Shown here: in pieces, positions 10,076-19,154 of the stretch
Layout of the letters: each line of letters starts with the position of its first letter
How positions within the stretch are numbered: position 1 is the stretch's first letter
Origin: DASQFQ01 sp963802905
GTDB lineage: Bacteria > Actinomycetota > Thermoleophilia > Solirubrobacterales > Solirubrobacteraceae
Assembly: GCA_963802905.1 (NCBI GenBank)
Contig: CAWDKH010000017.1
Coordinates: 186,001-250,000, forward strand
Direction: 5' to 3'
DNA length: 64,000 bases
The notes under the pieces: generated by a model
What the model saw: the letters and a program-made list of their open reading frames with translations, nothing else
The model's database searches: none
What the model was told of the DNA's origin: nothing
Translations under genes and position numbers: made by a program

Positions 10076-11509
10076 CGCGCCGATCAGCGCGCCCGCCAGC
10101 ACGACGCCGGGCAGGCTCACGGCGGGCAGCTGCCAGTCCCAGTCGATCGACGCGTGCAGCAACCACGACGAGCGCGGCCGCGCGGCGCCTGCGGCGGCGC
10201 CGCGGGTTCGCGGCGGAGCGCCGCGCGCGCCGGCCAGCACGACGCCGCCGACCATCAGCCCGAAGCGCGAGCAGGCCGACGAGCCCGAGCTCGGCCGCCA
10301 ACTCGAGCTCGATCGAGTGGGTGTCGCGCACCGCCTCGGCGATCGGCCGCTCCTTCAGCCACTCGACGCGGAAGCCGCCGGCGCCCAGACCCGTGCAGCG
10401 GCTCGCGCGCGAAGGCGCGCAGCGCCACGCGCCAGTACTCGTAGCGGTTGGAGCTCGCGGTCGTGAGCCGCCGCGCGCTCGGCGCCGGCGGCGAGCTCGG
10501 CCTCGCTCGGCCGCTCGCCGAGGCCGCCGACCACGAGCCCGACGGCGCGCGCCGCCGGCGACGACCGCCGCGGCGACGGCGGGCGCGAGCCGGCCGCGAC
10601 CAGCGCAGCGGCGCCGTCGGCGCGCGCGCGGCGCGCGGTCGACCAGCGCCGCGCCGCCGCGAGCACGAGCGAGGAGCGCGAGCGCGATCGCGCCGTCGCG
10701 CGTCGGTCGTCAGCGTGCCCTCGAGCGACGCGACGCCGGGGAACGCGGCCGGCGACGCGCCGCGGCGACCGCCGCCGGCGAGCGACGAGCGCCGCGGCGC
10801 GGAGCTGCGCCGCGACGGGGCGCCGCCGCCACGAGCACGACGAGCCCGACCACCGCGACCGCGATCGCGCCGCGCGAGTAGGAGAGGTAGACGCCGGCGC
10901 CGAGCGGCGCGGCCGCCGCGGCGGCGGCCGCGCGCATCCACGGCGGGCGCGATGCGGTCGCCGGCGAGGCGGGCGCACAGCACGAGCCCGACCGCGGCGA
11001 GCGCGCCCTCGCGCGTTCCAGTAGGTGATCGGCTGCTCGAGCCGCCCGCCGGCGCTCGCGCGAGCGCTCGAGCTCGACGATCCCCGGCAGCAGCCGGCCC
11101 GCGAGCCCGTAGCCGATGACGAGCGTCGCGCCCGCGGCGAGCGCCGGCTCGACGCGCGCGCAGCGCGCGGCGTCGCGCAGCGCGCCGACGCCAACGAGCA
11201 GCGCGCCGGTGTACAGCAGCAGGCGCTGCGACGCTCTGGACCGCCGGCCCGCCCAGCGGCGCCCACGTGACCGACAGCGCGCTCCAGGCGGTCAGCAGCA
11301 CGAGCCCGGCGAGCGCGAGGCGCCCGCGCGCGGCCGCGCGGGAGCGGCGCCGGGCCGGCGGCGGCGAGCGCGAGCACCAGCGCCCAGGCGACGATGCGGC
11401 CGCGATCAGGCGCGGCTGCGGCGAAGTAGCCGCCGGAGAAGAACGCCAGCACCGTCGGGCCGCCGAGCAGGCAGCGCGGCCGCCGACGGCCGCGGACCGC
11501 CCGCCGCAT
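10070..11509 (-). CDS. O-antigen ligase / Wzy-like polymerase (frame-broken)
   Basis: The polytopic product begins MRRAVRGRRR and has GPTVLAFFSGGYFAAAAPDR, LLTAWSALSVTWAPLGGPAV, LEQPITYWNAEGALAA, RYEYWRVALRAFAREPLHGS and RDTHSIELELAAELGLVGLL. It ends with HASIDWDWQLPAVSLPGVVL. The periplasmic RY-EYW and the late RDTHSI-ELGLVG segment are hallmarks of the WaaL/Wzy (O-antigen ligase) superfamily, which joins lipid-linked glycan units outside the membrane. The ATG at 11509 overlaps the stop of the upstream membrane protein (TGATG). At least eight shifts occur. The 3' end converges with the TPR gene. Confidence 0.75.
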
Positions 11510-13240
11510 CAGCTGCCGGCGCAGCCGCACGCGCGCACGCCGGCCGGCGTCAGACGCGGACGTGCCAGGGCTGGCGGAGCGCGGTCGCGCGGCGGGCCGC
11601 AGCTCCGCCGGGCGGCCGGGCGCGAGGCGCGCCTCAGCGCTCGCCGCGGGAACGCGATCGCGAAGCGCCGGAGCGCGACTGAGCAGGCACGCCCTCGGCG
11701 GTCAGTCGCAGGCCTGCGAGCGGGACGGTGATCTGGAGCTCGGCGGCCGCCACCCGGGGCAGTGCGCGGCGTCGGCGTGGAAGCGCACGCAGCCGCCCGA
11801 GCGCACCTGGCCGCCGTGGGCGGCGTCGACGCCGCGGCGGCGCGGAGCCGGCGCGGCGGTGCTCGGCGCGGCACGACGCCTCGATGTTCGCGAGCTCGCC
11901 GTCGGCGGCGAAGCGGGCCTCGTGTTCGGTACGCGTCGCGAGCTGCGCGCAGGCGTGTAGGCGGGCGAGCCGAGCTGGCCGCGGCGGCGAGGTACTGCGC
12001 GGCGTCGAGCGCGAGGAACGGCATGCCGGGGAAGTGCTGCGCGTGATAGCCCGGCGGGAGGCTGCGCCCGCGCGAGCTCGAGCGCGCCGAGGTCGGCGCG
12101 CGCCGACCGGCGCCTGGGCGCGCAAGTAGCGCGCGCCCGGCGCGCAGGTCGCCGAGGTTGCCGAGACGGCGACGACGGCCGAGGCCGCCATGACGAAAAA
12201 CCGCGATCCCCGGCCGACCCGCACGCCGCGCAGCAGCTCGACCGCGAGCAGCAGGACGAACAGCCCGCCGACGTACAGGTAGCGGCTCGCGTCCGGGCTC
12301 GCGATGCCGACGCGCTGGACCCCGCTCAGCAGCCAGAACGCCGCGGCCATGGCCAGCAGCGAGATCACCCGGATCGGGACCGGCCGCAGCGCCGGAGCCG
12401 CCAGACGAGCACGACCACCCGGCGGCGACGCAGCGGGCGGCCCCAGACAAGCGCCGCGCCGAAGTCGATCAGCGTGCCGCGGAGTCGAAGTGGCCCTCGG
12501 TCAGGCCCAGGAGCGAGCGAGCGCCCCGGCCGCGGCATCGGCGGCGAACTGCGCCGCGAGCACCGCGTTGTGCCGGAAGAGGTCCCCCGAGTCCTGGTAG
12601 AAGAGCCACCAGAGCGCGTACGCCGCGACGGGGGCGACCACCACCCACCAAGAGCGGCGTCGTGCGACGACCTCGACGAGCAGCCCGGCGGCGATCGGGA
12701 TCCCGAGGCCGGAGGACGCGAGGGCGAGCGCCAACAGGGCGGAGGCGCCGATTTCCCCCCGGCGATCATCGCGGTCGAGCAGCAGCAGCGCGCCGACCGC
12801 CGCCGCGAGCGAGACCAGCCACGCCACCTGGAACGGCCAGATGAAGTTCTGCCACGCCGGGCCGAGCGTGAGCAGGAGCACGGCGGGAATCAGTGCCGCC
12901 CGACTCGGCCCACGCGCCGGCGTGCGTAGACGAAGACCAGGACCACGCAGAGCACGTGCGCGGCGGTGACCATCACGCGGTAGGGGAGGTAGTGGTCGAG
13001 CCCGGCGGTGGCGAACAGCAGCTTGTAGAGCACGACCGGAACCAGCGAGAAGTGCCCGTTGTGGGACTCGAGGAACGTGCCGAGCGAGTTCCCGCGGCGG
13101 TCCTGCACCCACACCCACTCGTCGAACCACAGCGCCGTGTCGCGGGTCTCACGGAGCAGCAGGGCCGCCCCGATCACGAGCAGCGATGCGAGCGCGATCC
13201 ACGCGAGGGTGGAGGACTCGATCCGCGGACGTCCTCGCAC
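11509..13240 (-). CDS. Large polytopic membrane protein, glycosyltransferase-C-like (frame-broken)
   Basis: It starts GTG at 13240 with MRGRPRIESSTLAWIALASL, a first span, then LWFDEWVWVQDRRGNSLGTF and HNGHFSLVPVVLYKLLFATA. The early acidic DEW after the first span and about ten further hydrophobic helices resemble GT-C or PMT-type mannosyl/arabinosyl transferases. I cannot assign a family firmly. A soluble C-terminal beta domain of about 150 residues follows, with the end TPAGVRACGCAGS. Shifts lie near 12895, 12510, 12370, 12060 and 11760. A TATGGT box 8 nt before the GTG suggests its own leaderless promoter, divergent from the surface-protein gene. Confidence 0.6.
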
Positions 13241-13256
13241 GCGGCACGACCATAGC

Positions 13257-13262
13257 TACAGT
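13257..13262 (+). promoter_or_regulatory. Predicted -10 box TACAGT for the surface protein
   Basis: TACAGT ends 9 nt before the TTG at 13272. It lies in a 31-bp divergent promoter region that also holds the minus-strand box of the gene starting at 13240. Confidence 0.4.
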
Positions 13263-13271
13263 CCCGGCACC

Positions 13272-15080
13272 TTGCACCGGCGACGCTGGACAGCCCCGCT
13301 CGTTGCCCTGCATCCTGCTGGCGGCGGCCGCGCCCGCGCAGGCGGGCACCTACGACGTCGTCTCCTGCGGCGCGCCCGGCGCCGGCGGAGTCAACCGGGC
13401 GTGGCAGGTGTCGCCGGGCTTCGACGACCGCTTCTTCGACATCGGGGCCAGCTGCCCGGAGCTGCTGGCGTACTCCGAGCGCCGGGCGGGCGTCGTCGCG
13501 CCGAACTTCACGGGCGCCGGCTTCGAGATCACCGCGCCGCCGGACGCGATCCTCGACCGCATGGTGATCTGGCGTACCGGCTACAAGTTCGCCAGCGACG
13601 GCACCGCCCAAGGCCCGTGGGTCGTGCAGGGTTACCGCGCCGACGCCTCGGTCATCGGCGGCCCGCTGACGGGCGAGACGTGCGTCATCGCGCCGGGCCA
13701 GCCGTTCTGCCGTTTCGGCGCCGAGGGGGCGATGGCGCCGGGCGCGCGGGTCGAGCGCGACCTCGAGACCACGAAGGTCCTCTACTCGGTGGCCTGCTTC
13801 CGCGACGCCGGCTGCGCGACCGCCAACGACCAGGGCTTCCCGTTCGCCGGGCTCAGCATCTCGGGATCGATCGTCACCGTGCGCGAGAACACGCCGCCGC
13901 GGGTGGCCGCGGCCGGCGCGCTCGTGGCGCCCGGCTGGCGGACCGACGACGCGCCGCTCGCCTATGCCGCGAGCGACGGGGTCGGGATCAGCCGCGTCCG
14001 CGTGCTGGTCGACGGCGCCCAGGCGGAGGTCGTGCGGCCCGCCTGCGACTACCACGCGATGGTGCCGTGCGCGCAGCAGCCCGCGCGCTCGCTGCGGTTC
14101 GGCAGCCGGCTGTCCGACGGCCGCCACACGGTCAGCGTCGAGGCCACCGACGCGGCCGGGAACACGAACCGCGTCGATCGCGCCGTCGCGGTCGACCGCT
14201 TCGGCCCCGCGCTCACGTTCGTGCCGTCCTCGGGCGGGCCGCCGGATCGGCGTCTTTGCCGATGATCCGGGCGCCGGCGTCACGGGCGGGACGATCGAGG
14301 TCCGCAGCCGGAAGGCGAAGAAGTTCCGCACGCTGCGCACGCGGTTGCAGCGCGGGCGGCTGGTCGCCCGGCTCGCGCGCGGCTCGCGTCGCGGTCTGAC
14401 GATCCGCGCGAGCGCGACGGACGCGGTCGGTCACCGCTCCTCGATCACGGGTGCGCCGGTGCGCCTGCGGGCCGGCTTCGGGCGGCGCCTGCGCGCGTCG
14501 ACCCGCACCGGGCTCTCGCAGCGCCTGCGGGTGCGCGGCTCGCTGCGCGCCTATCGCGGCGGCCCGCTCGCCGGGCGCCGGGTGGTCGCGCTGCAGCGTC
14601 TCCGCGTCGACGGCGCCCGCGAGCGGCAGGTCGCGGTCGTGACCACGAACCGGCGCGGGCGCTTCAGCCTGCGGCTGCCGGCGGGCGCGAGCCGCACGCG
14701 TGCGGATCGTCTCGCCCGGCGGCGCCGGGCTCCAGGCCGGGCTGCGGAGGCTGCACGTGCGCCTGCCGTGGAGCTCGTCGCTGACCGCCGCGCCGCGCGC
14801 GGTCGCGCCGGGTGGGAGCGTCCGGCTCTCCGGCCGCCTGCGGCTGCACGGCCGCAAGTTGCCGCCGTCGGGCAAGCTCGTCGAGCTGCAGGCGTTCGAT
14901 CGCGGGCGCTGGCGCGTCTTCGCCTCGACGCGGGCGCGCGGCGCGAGCGCCCGCTGGAGCACCGCCTATCGCTTCGGCTCGCGCGCGGGCACCTACCGCA
15001 TCCGCGCGCGCATCCGGCGCGAGGGCACGCTGCCGTTCGAGCTCGGCTACTCGAAGCCGGCGCTCGTCCGCGTCGGTTAG
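13272..15080 (+). CDS. Secreted surface protein with Ig-like and beta-sandwich repeats (two to three frameshifts)
   Basis: The start is probably TTG 13272 with a signal peptide that reads through one shift near 13310 and ends APAQAGTYDVVSCG. The mature part has a lectin-like or jelly-roll region of about 200 residues with paired Cys (SCPELL, GETCVIAPGQPFC, CFRDAGC). An Ig-like module follows (PLAYAASDGVGISRVRVLVD, SVEATDAAGNTNRVDRAVAV). Two Arg-rich Big/CNA-like repeats come next, with VRGSLRAYRGGPLAGRRVVA and LSGRLRLHGRKLPPSGKLVE. Shifts at about 14240 and 14700 split the frame. No anchor motif is visible. Similar Arg/Ala-rich secreted proteins occur at 31302 and 42053. Function is unknown; cell-surface adhesion is a guess. 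Confidence 0.65.
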
Positions 15081-15247
15081 ATGGTCGATCCCGCGACCCC
15101 CGCACCCGTCTGCACGCGCCCCGCGGCGCAGGGCGGCACCCGCCGGAAGGGGTCTGTGGCGCTGCCACTATCCCCCTTCGGCGTGCACCGCCCTGCATCC
15201 ACGGGCCACGCACATCCGGGCACGGCGGCCGCGCGATCGACCATCTA
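15078..15247. repeat. Fold-back element E1, 170-bp imperfect palindrome filling the intergenic gap
   Basis: The ends are a perfect 13-bp inverted repeat, TAGATGGTCGATC at 15078-15090 and its complement at 15235-15247. After one mismatch the stem continues with CGCG. Inside are GCAGGGCGG (15128-15136) pairing with 15188-15196, a 12-bp stem (15141-15152 with 15172-15183) and a GTGGC/GCCAC tip (15156-15168). The TAG is the stop codon of the gene before, and the next gene starts at 15248. A TA dinucleotide flanks both arms, as after insertion of an IS630/mariner-type MITE. Confidence 0.7.
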
Positions 15248-16195
15248 GTGCAGACCGCGGTCGTCATCCCCAACTACAACGGGGCGCGCTGGCTCCCGGG
15301 GGTGCTGGAGTCGGTCGCGGCGCAGACCGTGGCGCCGGACGAGGTGCTGGTGGTCGACGACGGCTCGACCGACGGCTCGGCGGCGCTCGCCGCCGGGTAC
15401 GACGGCGTGCGCGTGCTCGCGCTGGAGACCAACCGCGGCTTCGCGCGCGCCGCCAACGCCGGCCTCGCGGCGGTGACGGCCGAGGCCGTCGCGCTGGTCA
15501 ACACCGACGTGGTGCTCGCGCCGGACTGGCTCGAGCGGGCGGTCGCTGCGCTGGAGCCCGGCGCCGCGGCGGTGGCGACGAAGATGGTCGACCTCGAGGA
15601 CCCGTCGATCCTCTACAGCGCCGGCGACGTGCTCCGCCGCGACGGCGCCTGCGAGCAGCGCGGGCGCTTCGAGCGCGACAGCGGCGCATTCGACGCGCCG
15701 GGCGAGGTGTTCTCGGCGTGCGCGGGCGCGGCGCTCTACCGCCGCGCGGCGATCGCGGAGGCCGGCGGCTTCGACGAGCGGCTGGGCACCTACCTCGAGG
15801 ACGTCGAGCTCGGGCTGCGGCTGCGGCTCGCGGGCTGGCACTGCCGCTGGGAGCCGCGCGCGGTCGCCCGCCACGCCGGCGGGGGCTCGAGCGCCGGGCT
15901 GCACCACGGCCCCGGCGCGTGGGTCGAGCGCAACACGCTGCTGCTCGTGGCGCGCTACTTCCGCCTCCGCTGGCTGCCGCTCGTCGCCTACCGCCAGCTC
16001 GGGTGGGCGTGGCACGCCGCGCGCGCCCGGCGGCTGCGCGAGCACCTCACCGGCGTGCGGATGGCGCTGCCGCTGCTCCGCGAGTTCGTGCGCGAGCGCG
16101 GTGCCGCGGCGGTCCCGGTCGAGGCCGTGATCCCGCGGCTGCCGATCCGCGGGCGGCGCGCGGGCGGGCACCCGTCGCGCCACGCGCCGCGCTAA
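15248..16195 (+). CDS. Glycosyltransferase family 2, rhamnosyltransferase-like
   Basis: This 315-residue protein has an intact frame. It begins VQTAVVIPNYNGARWLPGVL and contains VLVVDDGSTDGSAALA, the DxD-equivalent VALVNTDVVLAPDWLE, FSACAGAALYRRAAI and FDERLGTYLEDVELGLRLRL. RHAGGGSSAG follows. The order matches WbbL/RfbF-type GT2 enzymes that transfer a deoxysugar from a dTDP donor. The GTG at 15248 directly abuts element E1 and no ribosome binding site is visible. Its TAA overlaps the TAG of the convergent methyltransferase (CTAA). It lies just beyond the indel-rich zone. Confidence 0.88.
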   Translation: MQTAVVIPNYNGARWLPGVLESVAAQTVAPDEVLVVDDGSTDGSAALAAGYDGVRVLALETNRGFARAANAGLAAVTAEAVALVNTDVVLAPDWLERAVAALEPGAAAVATKMVDLEDPSILYSAGDVLRRDGACEQRGRFERDSGAFDAPGEVFSACAGAALYRRAAIAEAGGFDERLGTYLEDVELGLRLRLAGWHCRWEPRAVARHAGGGSSAGLHHGPGAWVERNTLLLVARYFRLRWLPLVAYRQLGWAWHAARARRLREHLTGVRMALPLLREFVRERGAAAVPVEAVIPRLPIRGRRAGGHPSRHAPR

Positions 16196-17052
16196 CGGCG
16201 GGCGACGACGACGCGCTCGTCGCCGAGCGTCATCGTGAACGGCCGCTTCGCGAGCCCGAGCCGCTCCGCCGCCGCCAGCGCACCCTGCAGCGGCCTCGAC
16301 CGCTCGCCCAGGCCCGCGATCCAGTAGCCGAAGCTGAACGTGCGCCAGAAGTGGCGCTCCTCGACCGTCTCGAGCCCGGCGTCGCGCAGCAGGCCGCGCA
16401 GCGTGGCGTGGGGGATCAGGTAGGTGTGCGAGGGCAGATAGCCCCACCAGCGCGAGCGGGCGAGCCTCGCGGTGCGCGAGGCCGGGTCGGGCGTGACGAT
16501 CAGCGCCACCCCGCCTGGCGCCAGCAGCCGCGCGATGCGCTCCAGCGCGCCGACCGGGTCGTCGAGGTGCTCGAGCACGTCGGCGAGCACGACCGCCCCG
16601 TACGTGCCCTCGGCCTCCTCGAGCGTCTGGTCGCGCACGTCGAGGCCGAGTGAGCGCGCGTGCTCCCGCGACGCGGTGGCGAGCTCCAGCCCCTCGACCG
16701 TCCAGCCGCGCTTGCGCGCCTCGTCGAGCAGCAGCCCGTGGCCGCAGCCGACCTCGAGCAGGCGCCCGCGCGGGACGTAGCGCTCGATCGCGTCGAGCAG
16801 CCGCTGCGACGTGCGGCGGCGGCCCGCCTCCTCGGCGAGGTAGCCGTCGTCGCGCATCTCGCGGTAGAGGTCGAGCAGCTCCGCACCCGTCGGGAGGTCG
16901 GGCTGCTGGACCGTGCCGCAGCGCTCGCAGACGTAGAGGTCGGCGTGGCCGGCGACCGCGTGGCAGCTGGGGGCGAAGGACGCGGCGACGAGCGCGGGCG
17001 CGTCGCCCGTGTAGCGGAGCTGCAGCGGGCCGGAGCAGATGCCGCAGGTCAT
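16192..17052 (-). CDS. Class I SAM-dependent methyltransferase with N-terminal zinc ribbon
   Basis: The 286-residue product starts MTCGICSGPLQL with a second Cys pair in YVCERCGTVQQPD, a zinc ribbon as in sugar C-methyltransferase-like proteins. The methyltransferase fold has RLLEVGCGHGLLLDEARKRG (motif I), VVLADVLEHLDDPVGALERI and LAPGGVALIVTPDP. A C-terminal helical part contains HFWRTFSFGYWIAGLGERSR. The ATG overlaps the TGA of the flippase gene (ATGA), so the two are coupled. It probably modifies a nucleotide sugar or lipid-linked sugar of the surface polymer. Confidence 0.85.
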   Translation of the reverse strand: MTCGICSGPLQLRYTGDAPALVAASFAPSCHAVAGHADLYVCERCGTVQQPDLPTGAELLDLYREMRDDGYLAEEAGRRRTSQRLLDAIERYVPRGRLLEVGCGHGLLLDEARKRGWTVEGLELATASREHARSLGLDVRDQTLEEAEGTYGAVVLADVLEHLDDPVGALERIARLLAPGGVALIVTPDPASRTARLARSRWWGYLPSHTYLIPHATLRGLLRDAGLETVEERHFWRTFSFGYWIAGLGERSRPLQGALAAAERLGLAKRPFTMTLGDERVVVARR

Positions 17053-18341
17053 CTCCGCACCGCGCTGAGGGCGAGCAGCAGGACCGCCGTGACGGCCTGC
17101 ACGAGCAGCACGGTGCGCGCGAACGCCTGCAGGTCGCCGGCGCCGAGCAGCAGCAACGGCTCCGCCGCGGCCATCACCGCCAGGACCGGCACGACGACGC
17201 GCCGGTGCAGGCCGAGCAGGAACTGAACGCAGAGGTACGTGGTGGCGAGCAGCGCGTAGGCGGCGCCGAGCATCAGCAGGACGTCGGCGCCGGACTCGTA
17301 GTCGGCGCCGAACGCGGTCCGCAGCAGCAGCTCGGGCACGGCGGCGAAGATCACCAGCGCGACCGCCGAGAGGGCGGCGATCACCGCCAGCGCGCGGCCG
17401 AGGACGGGGCGCGGATCTCGGCCGGCGGCGGCGCGGCGTGTGGCCTCCGGCAGCACCCAGAAGCCGAGCCCGACGGCGATCCAGACCACCGCCTTCGCGG
17501 CGACCGTCGTCGCCGCATAGACGCCGGCGACCGTCTCGGTGAGCACGTGCTTGGCCATGATCACGTCGACGTTCTGGAGCGCGGCGACCAGCGTGAGCGC
17601 GGCGATCGGCAGCGTCGCGTCGCGCACCAGCTGCGGCAGCGGGTGCGGGCGGCTGGCGAGGTCGGGCGGCCCGAGCCGCCGGCGGTGCAGCCACGCCAGC
17701 GCGGCCGCGGTGAGGGCGAGCGAGGCCAGCGTCCCGAGGTAGGCGCCGGTGACGCTGAGCCCGGCGGCGACGAGCACGATCGCCAGCGCGAGGCGCCCGA
17801 ACGCTTCGAAGAGGATGCTCAGCCCGACCTCGCGGTAGGCGCGCGCCGACTGCAGCAGCCCGCGCTGCAGGCACAGCAGCAGCCACAGCACCGCGGTCGC
17901 GGGCACGGCGGCCGCCGCCCACTCCTGCTCGACGTTGATCAGGTCCGCGAGCGGCTCGCGCGCGAGCACGGACACGACGGCGACGCCCACCAGCGCGACG
18001 AGGATGTGGCGGCTCCAGCGCTCGAGCGTGCCGGAGAGCTCGCCGCCGCGGCCGAGCCGCCCGAGCGTCGCCTCGCGCGCGGCGGCGACCTGCAGCGCGG
18101 AGCCCGGGACGAACAGGATCACGGTGAGGTTGAGCAGCGCGGCCAGCGAGCCGTAGCCGCCCGTGCCGAGGATGCGCGTGAAGATGACCGTGAAGACGAC
18201 GGCGACGAGGTTCGCGGCCATCGTCGCGGCGGCGAGCCCGATCGCCTTGCCGGTCTCGGGGTCGCTGGGGATGACCTCCGGCGGCGCAGGGCCGGCGACG
18301 GCGGGCTTCCGTCGGGCCTCCTCGAGTCCGGGCGGGCTCAT
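17049..18341 (-). CDS. Oligosaccharide flippase, Wzx/MurJ-like
   Basis: The 430-residue protein has about 12 hydrophobic helices. Characteristic parts are IGLAAATMAANLVAVVFTVI, FTRILGTGGYGSLAALLNLT, LQNVDVIMAKHVLTETVAGV and YAATTVAAKAVVWIAVGLGF. The lone acidic residues in the helices and the YG-A/S-L pattern fit the polysaccharide_synt family (PST). It would flip undecaprenyl-linked units to the outer leaflet. It has a TACCGT box 11 nt upstream of the ATG and is divergent from the LPRTG gene. Having both Wzx and Wzt/Wzm systems in one locus implies two export routes or two polymers. Confidence 0.85.
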   Translation of the reverse strand: MSPPGLEEARRKPAVAGPAPPEVIPSDPETGKAIGLAAATMAANLVAVVFTVIFTRILGTGGYGSLAALLNLTVILFVPGSALQVAAAREATLGRLGRGGELSGTLERWSRHILVALVGVAVVSVLAREPLADLINVEQEWAAAAVPATAVLWLLLCLQRGLLQSARAYREVGLSILFEAFGRLALAIVLVAAGLSVTGAYLGTLASLALTAAALAWLHRRRLGPPDLASRPHPLPQLVRDATLPIAALTLVAALQNVDVIMAKHVLTETVAGVYAATTVAAKAVVWIAVGLGFWVLPEATRRAAAGRDPRPVLGRALAVIAALSAVALVIFAAVPELLLRTAFGADYESGADVLLMLGAAYALLATTYLCVQFLLGLHRRVVVPVLAVMAAAEPLLLLGAGDLQAFARTVLLVQAVTAVLLLALSAVRR

Positions 18342-18377
18342 CTGGGCGGCGCACGGTAGCGGACCGCCGGTGTGCTC

Positions 18378-18383
18378 TACCCT
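18378..18383 (+). promoter_or_regulatory. Predicted -10 box TACCCT for the LPRTG gene and tsa run
   Basis: TACCCT ends 8 nt before the ATG at 18392, in a 50-bp divergent gap. It predicts a leaderless transcript that may extend through the overlapping tsaE-tsaB-rimI-tsaD genes. Confidence 0.4.
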
Positions 18384-18391
18384 CGAAACGC

Positions 18392-18751
18392 ATGCGGGGT
18401 TGGCGTCGATATTTCGCGGTCGCGGGGATGCTGCTCGCGCTGCTGCCTGCGAGCGCGTTCGGGCAGAGCGCGGGCGACGAGCAGTACGCCGACCCGTTCG
18501 GCGACGAGCAGCAGCAGTCCCAGGACGCGACGCCCACGCCGGCTCCGGCGCAGGCCCAGGCACCCGCCACGCCGGCGGCACCGGCTGCACAGGCCGCACC
18601 GGCGGCCGCCGCGCCGAGCGCAGCGGCGGCACCCGCGCAGGCGGGGCAGCTCCCGCGCACGGGCTGGGACGCGGCGCTGCCCGGGACGCTCGGGCTGATC
18701 TTCCTGGCGGCGGGCGTGGCCCTGCGGGCGCGTGTCCGGCGAGCCCAGTAG
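18392..18751 (+). CDS. Small secreted protein with C-terminal LPRTG cell-wall sorting signal
   Basis: This 119-residue protein has a signal peptide (MRGWRRYFAVAGMLLALLPA ending SAFGQS) and a short acidic part with DEQYADPFGDEQQQSQD. A low-complexity Ala/Pro/Gln spacer of about 50 residues follows, then QLPRTGWDAALPGTLGLIF, a hydrophobic stretch and the basic tail RARVRRAQ. LPxTG plus hydrophobic helix plus Arg tail is the sortase substrate signature, so it should be covalently attached to the peptidoglycan. No sortase lies in the window. The gene overlaps tsaE by 20 bp. The function beyond anchoring is unknown. Confidence 0.8.
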   Translation: MRGWRRYFAVAGMLLALLPASAFGQSAGDEQYADPFGDEQQQSQDATPTPAPAQAQAPATPAAPAAQAAPAAAAPSAAAAPAQAGQLPRTGWDAALPGTLGLIFLAAGVALRARVRRAQ

Positions 18752-19154
18752 CGAGACCTCGTCGCCCGAGGAGACCGAGCGCGCCGGCGCGGCGCTCGCC
18801 GCGACGCTCGCGCCCGGTGATGTCGTGCTGGTCTCGGGCGAGCTCGGCGCCGGCAAGACGACGTTCGTGCGCGGCGCGGCGCGGGCGCTCGGGGTGACCG
18901 AGCCGGTGACGAGCCCGACGTTCGTGGTCGGGCACCTCTACGAGCCGGGCGTCGCGCACCTCGACCTGTACCGGCTGGCGGGGCTCGACGACGAGGATCC
19001 CGGGTTGCTCGATCCCTACTTCGGGCCGGAGCTGATCACGTTCGTCGAGTGGCCCGAGCGGAGCGGGCTCGAGGCGCTGCTGGGCGAGCGGCCGGTGGCG
19101 CGGCACGTGGCGCTCGCGCACGCGGGCGGCGACCGGCGGGTGCTGTCGTCGTGA
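18732..19154 (+). CDS. tsaE: tRNA t6A biosynthesis ATPase TsaE
   Basis: The 140-residue product has the Walker A VLVSGELGAGKTTFVRGAAR, the family segment VTSPTFVVGHLYEPG, HLDLYRLAG and ELITFVEWPERSG. It activates the TsaB-TsaD complex that makes N6-threonylcarbamoyladenosine at A37 of ANN-decoding tRNAs. The start is taken as GTG 18732, inside the 3' end of the LPRTG gene. The stop overlaps tsaB (GTGA). Length is slightly below the usual 150. Confidence 0.93.
   Translation: MSGEPSSETSSPEETERAGAALAATLAPGDVVLVSGELGAGKTTFVRGAARALGVTEPVTSPTFVVGHLYEPGVAHLDLYRLAGLDDEDPGLLDPYFGPELITFVEWPERSGLEALLGERPVARHVALAHAGGDRRVLSS

Noticed and set aside
1..14710. Programmed ribosomal frameshifting in the glycan genes
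   Set aside because: The shifts are too many, occur in all genes and both strands, and lack slippery sites; single-base sequence error is simpler.
18500..18660. DNA repeat in the LPRTG gene
   Set aside because: It is a low-complexity Ala/Pro coding spacer, with no exact nucleotide unit.
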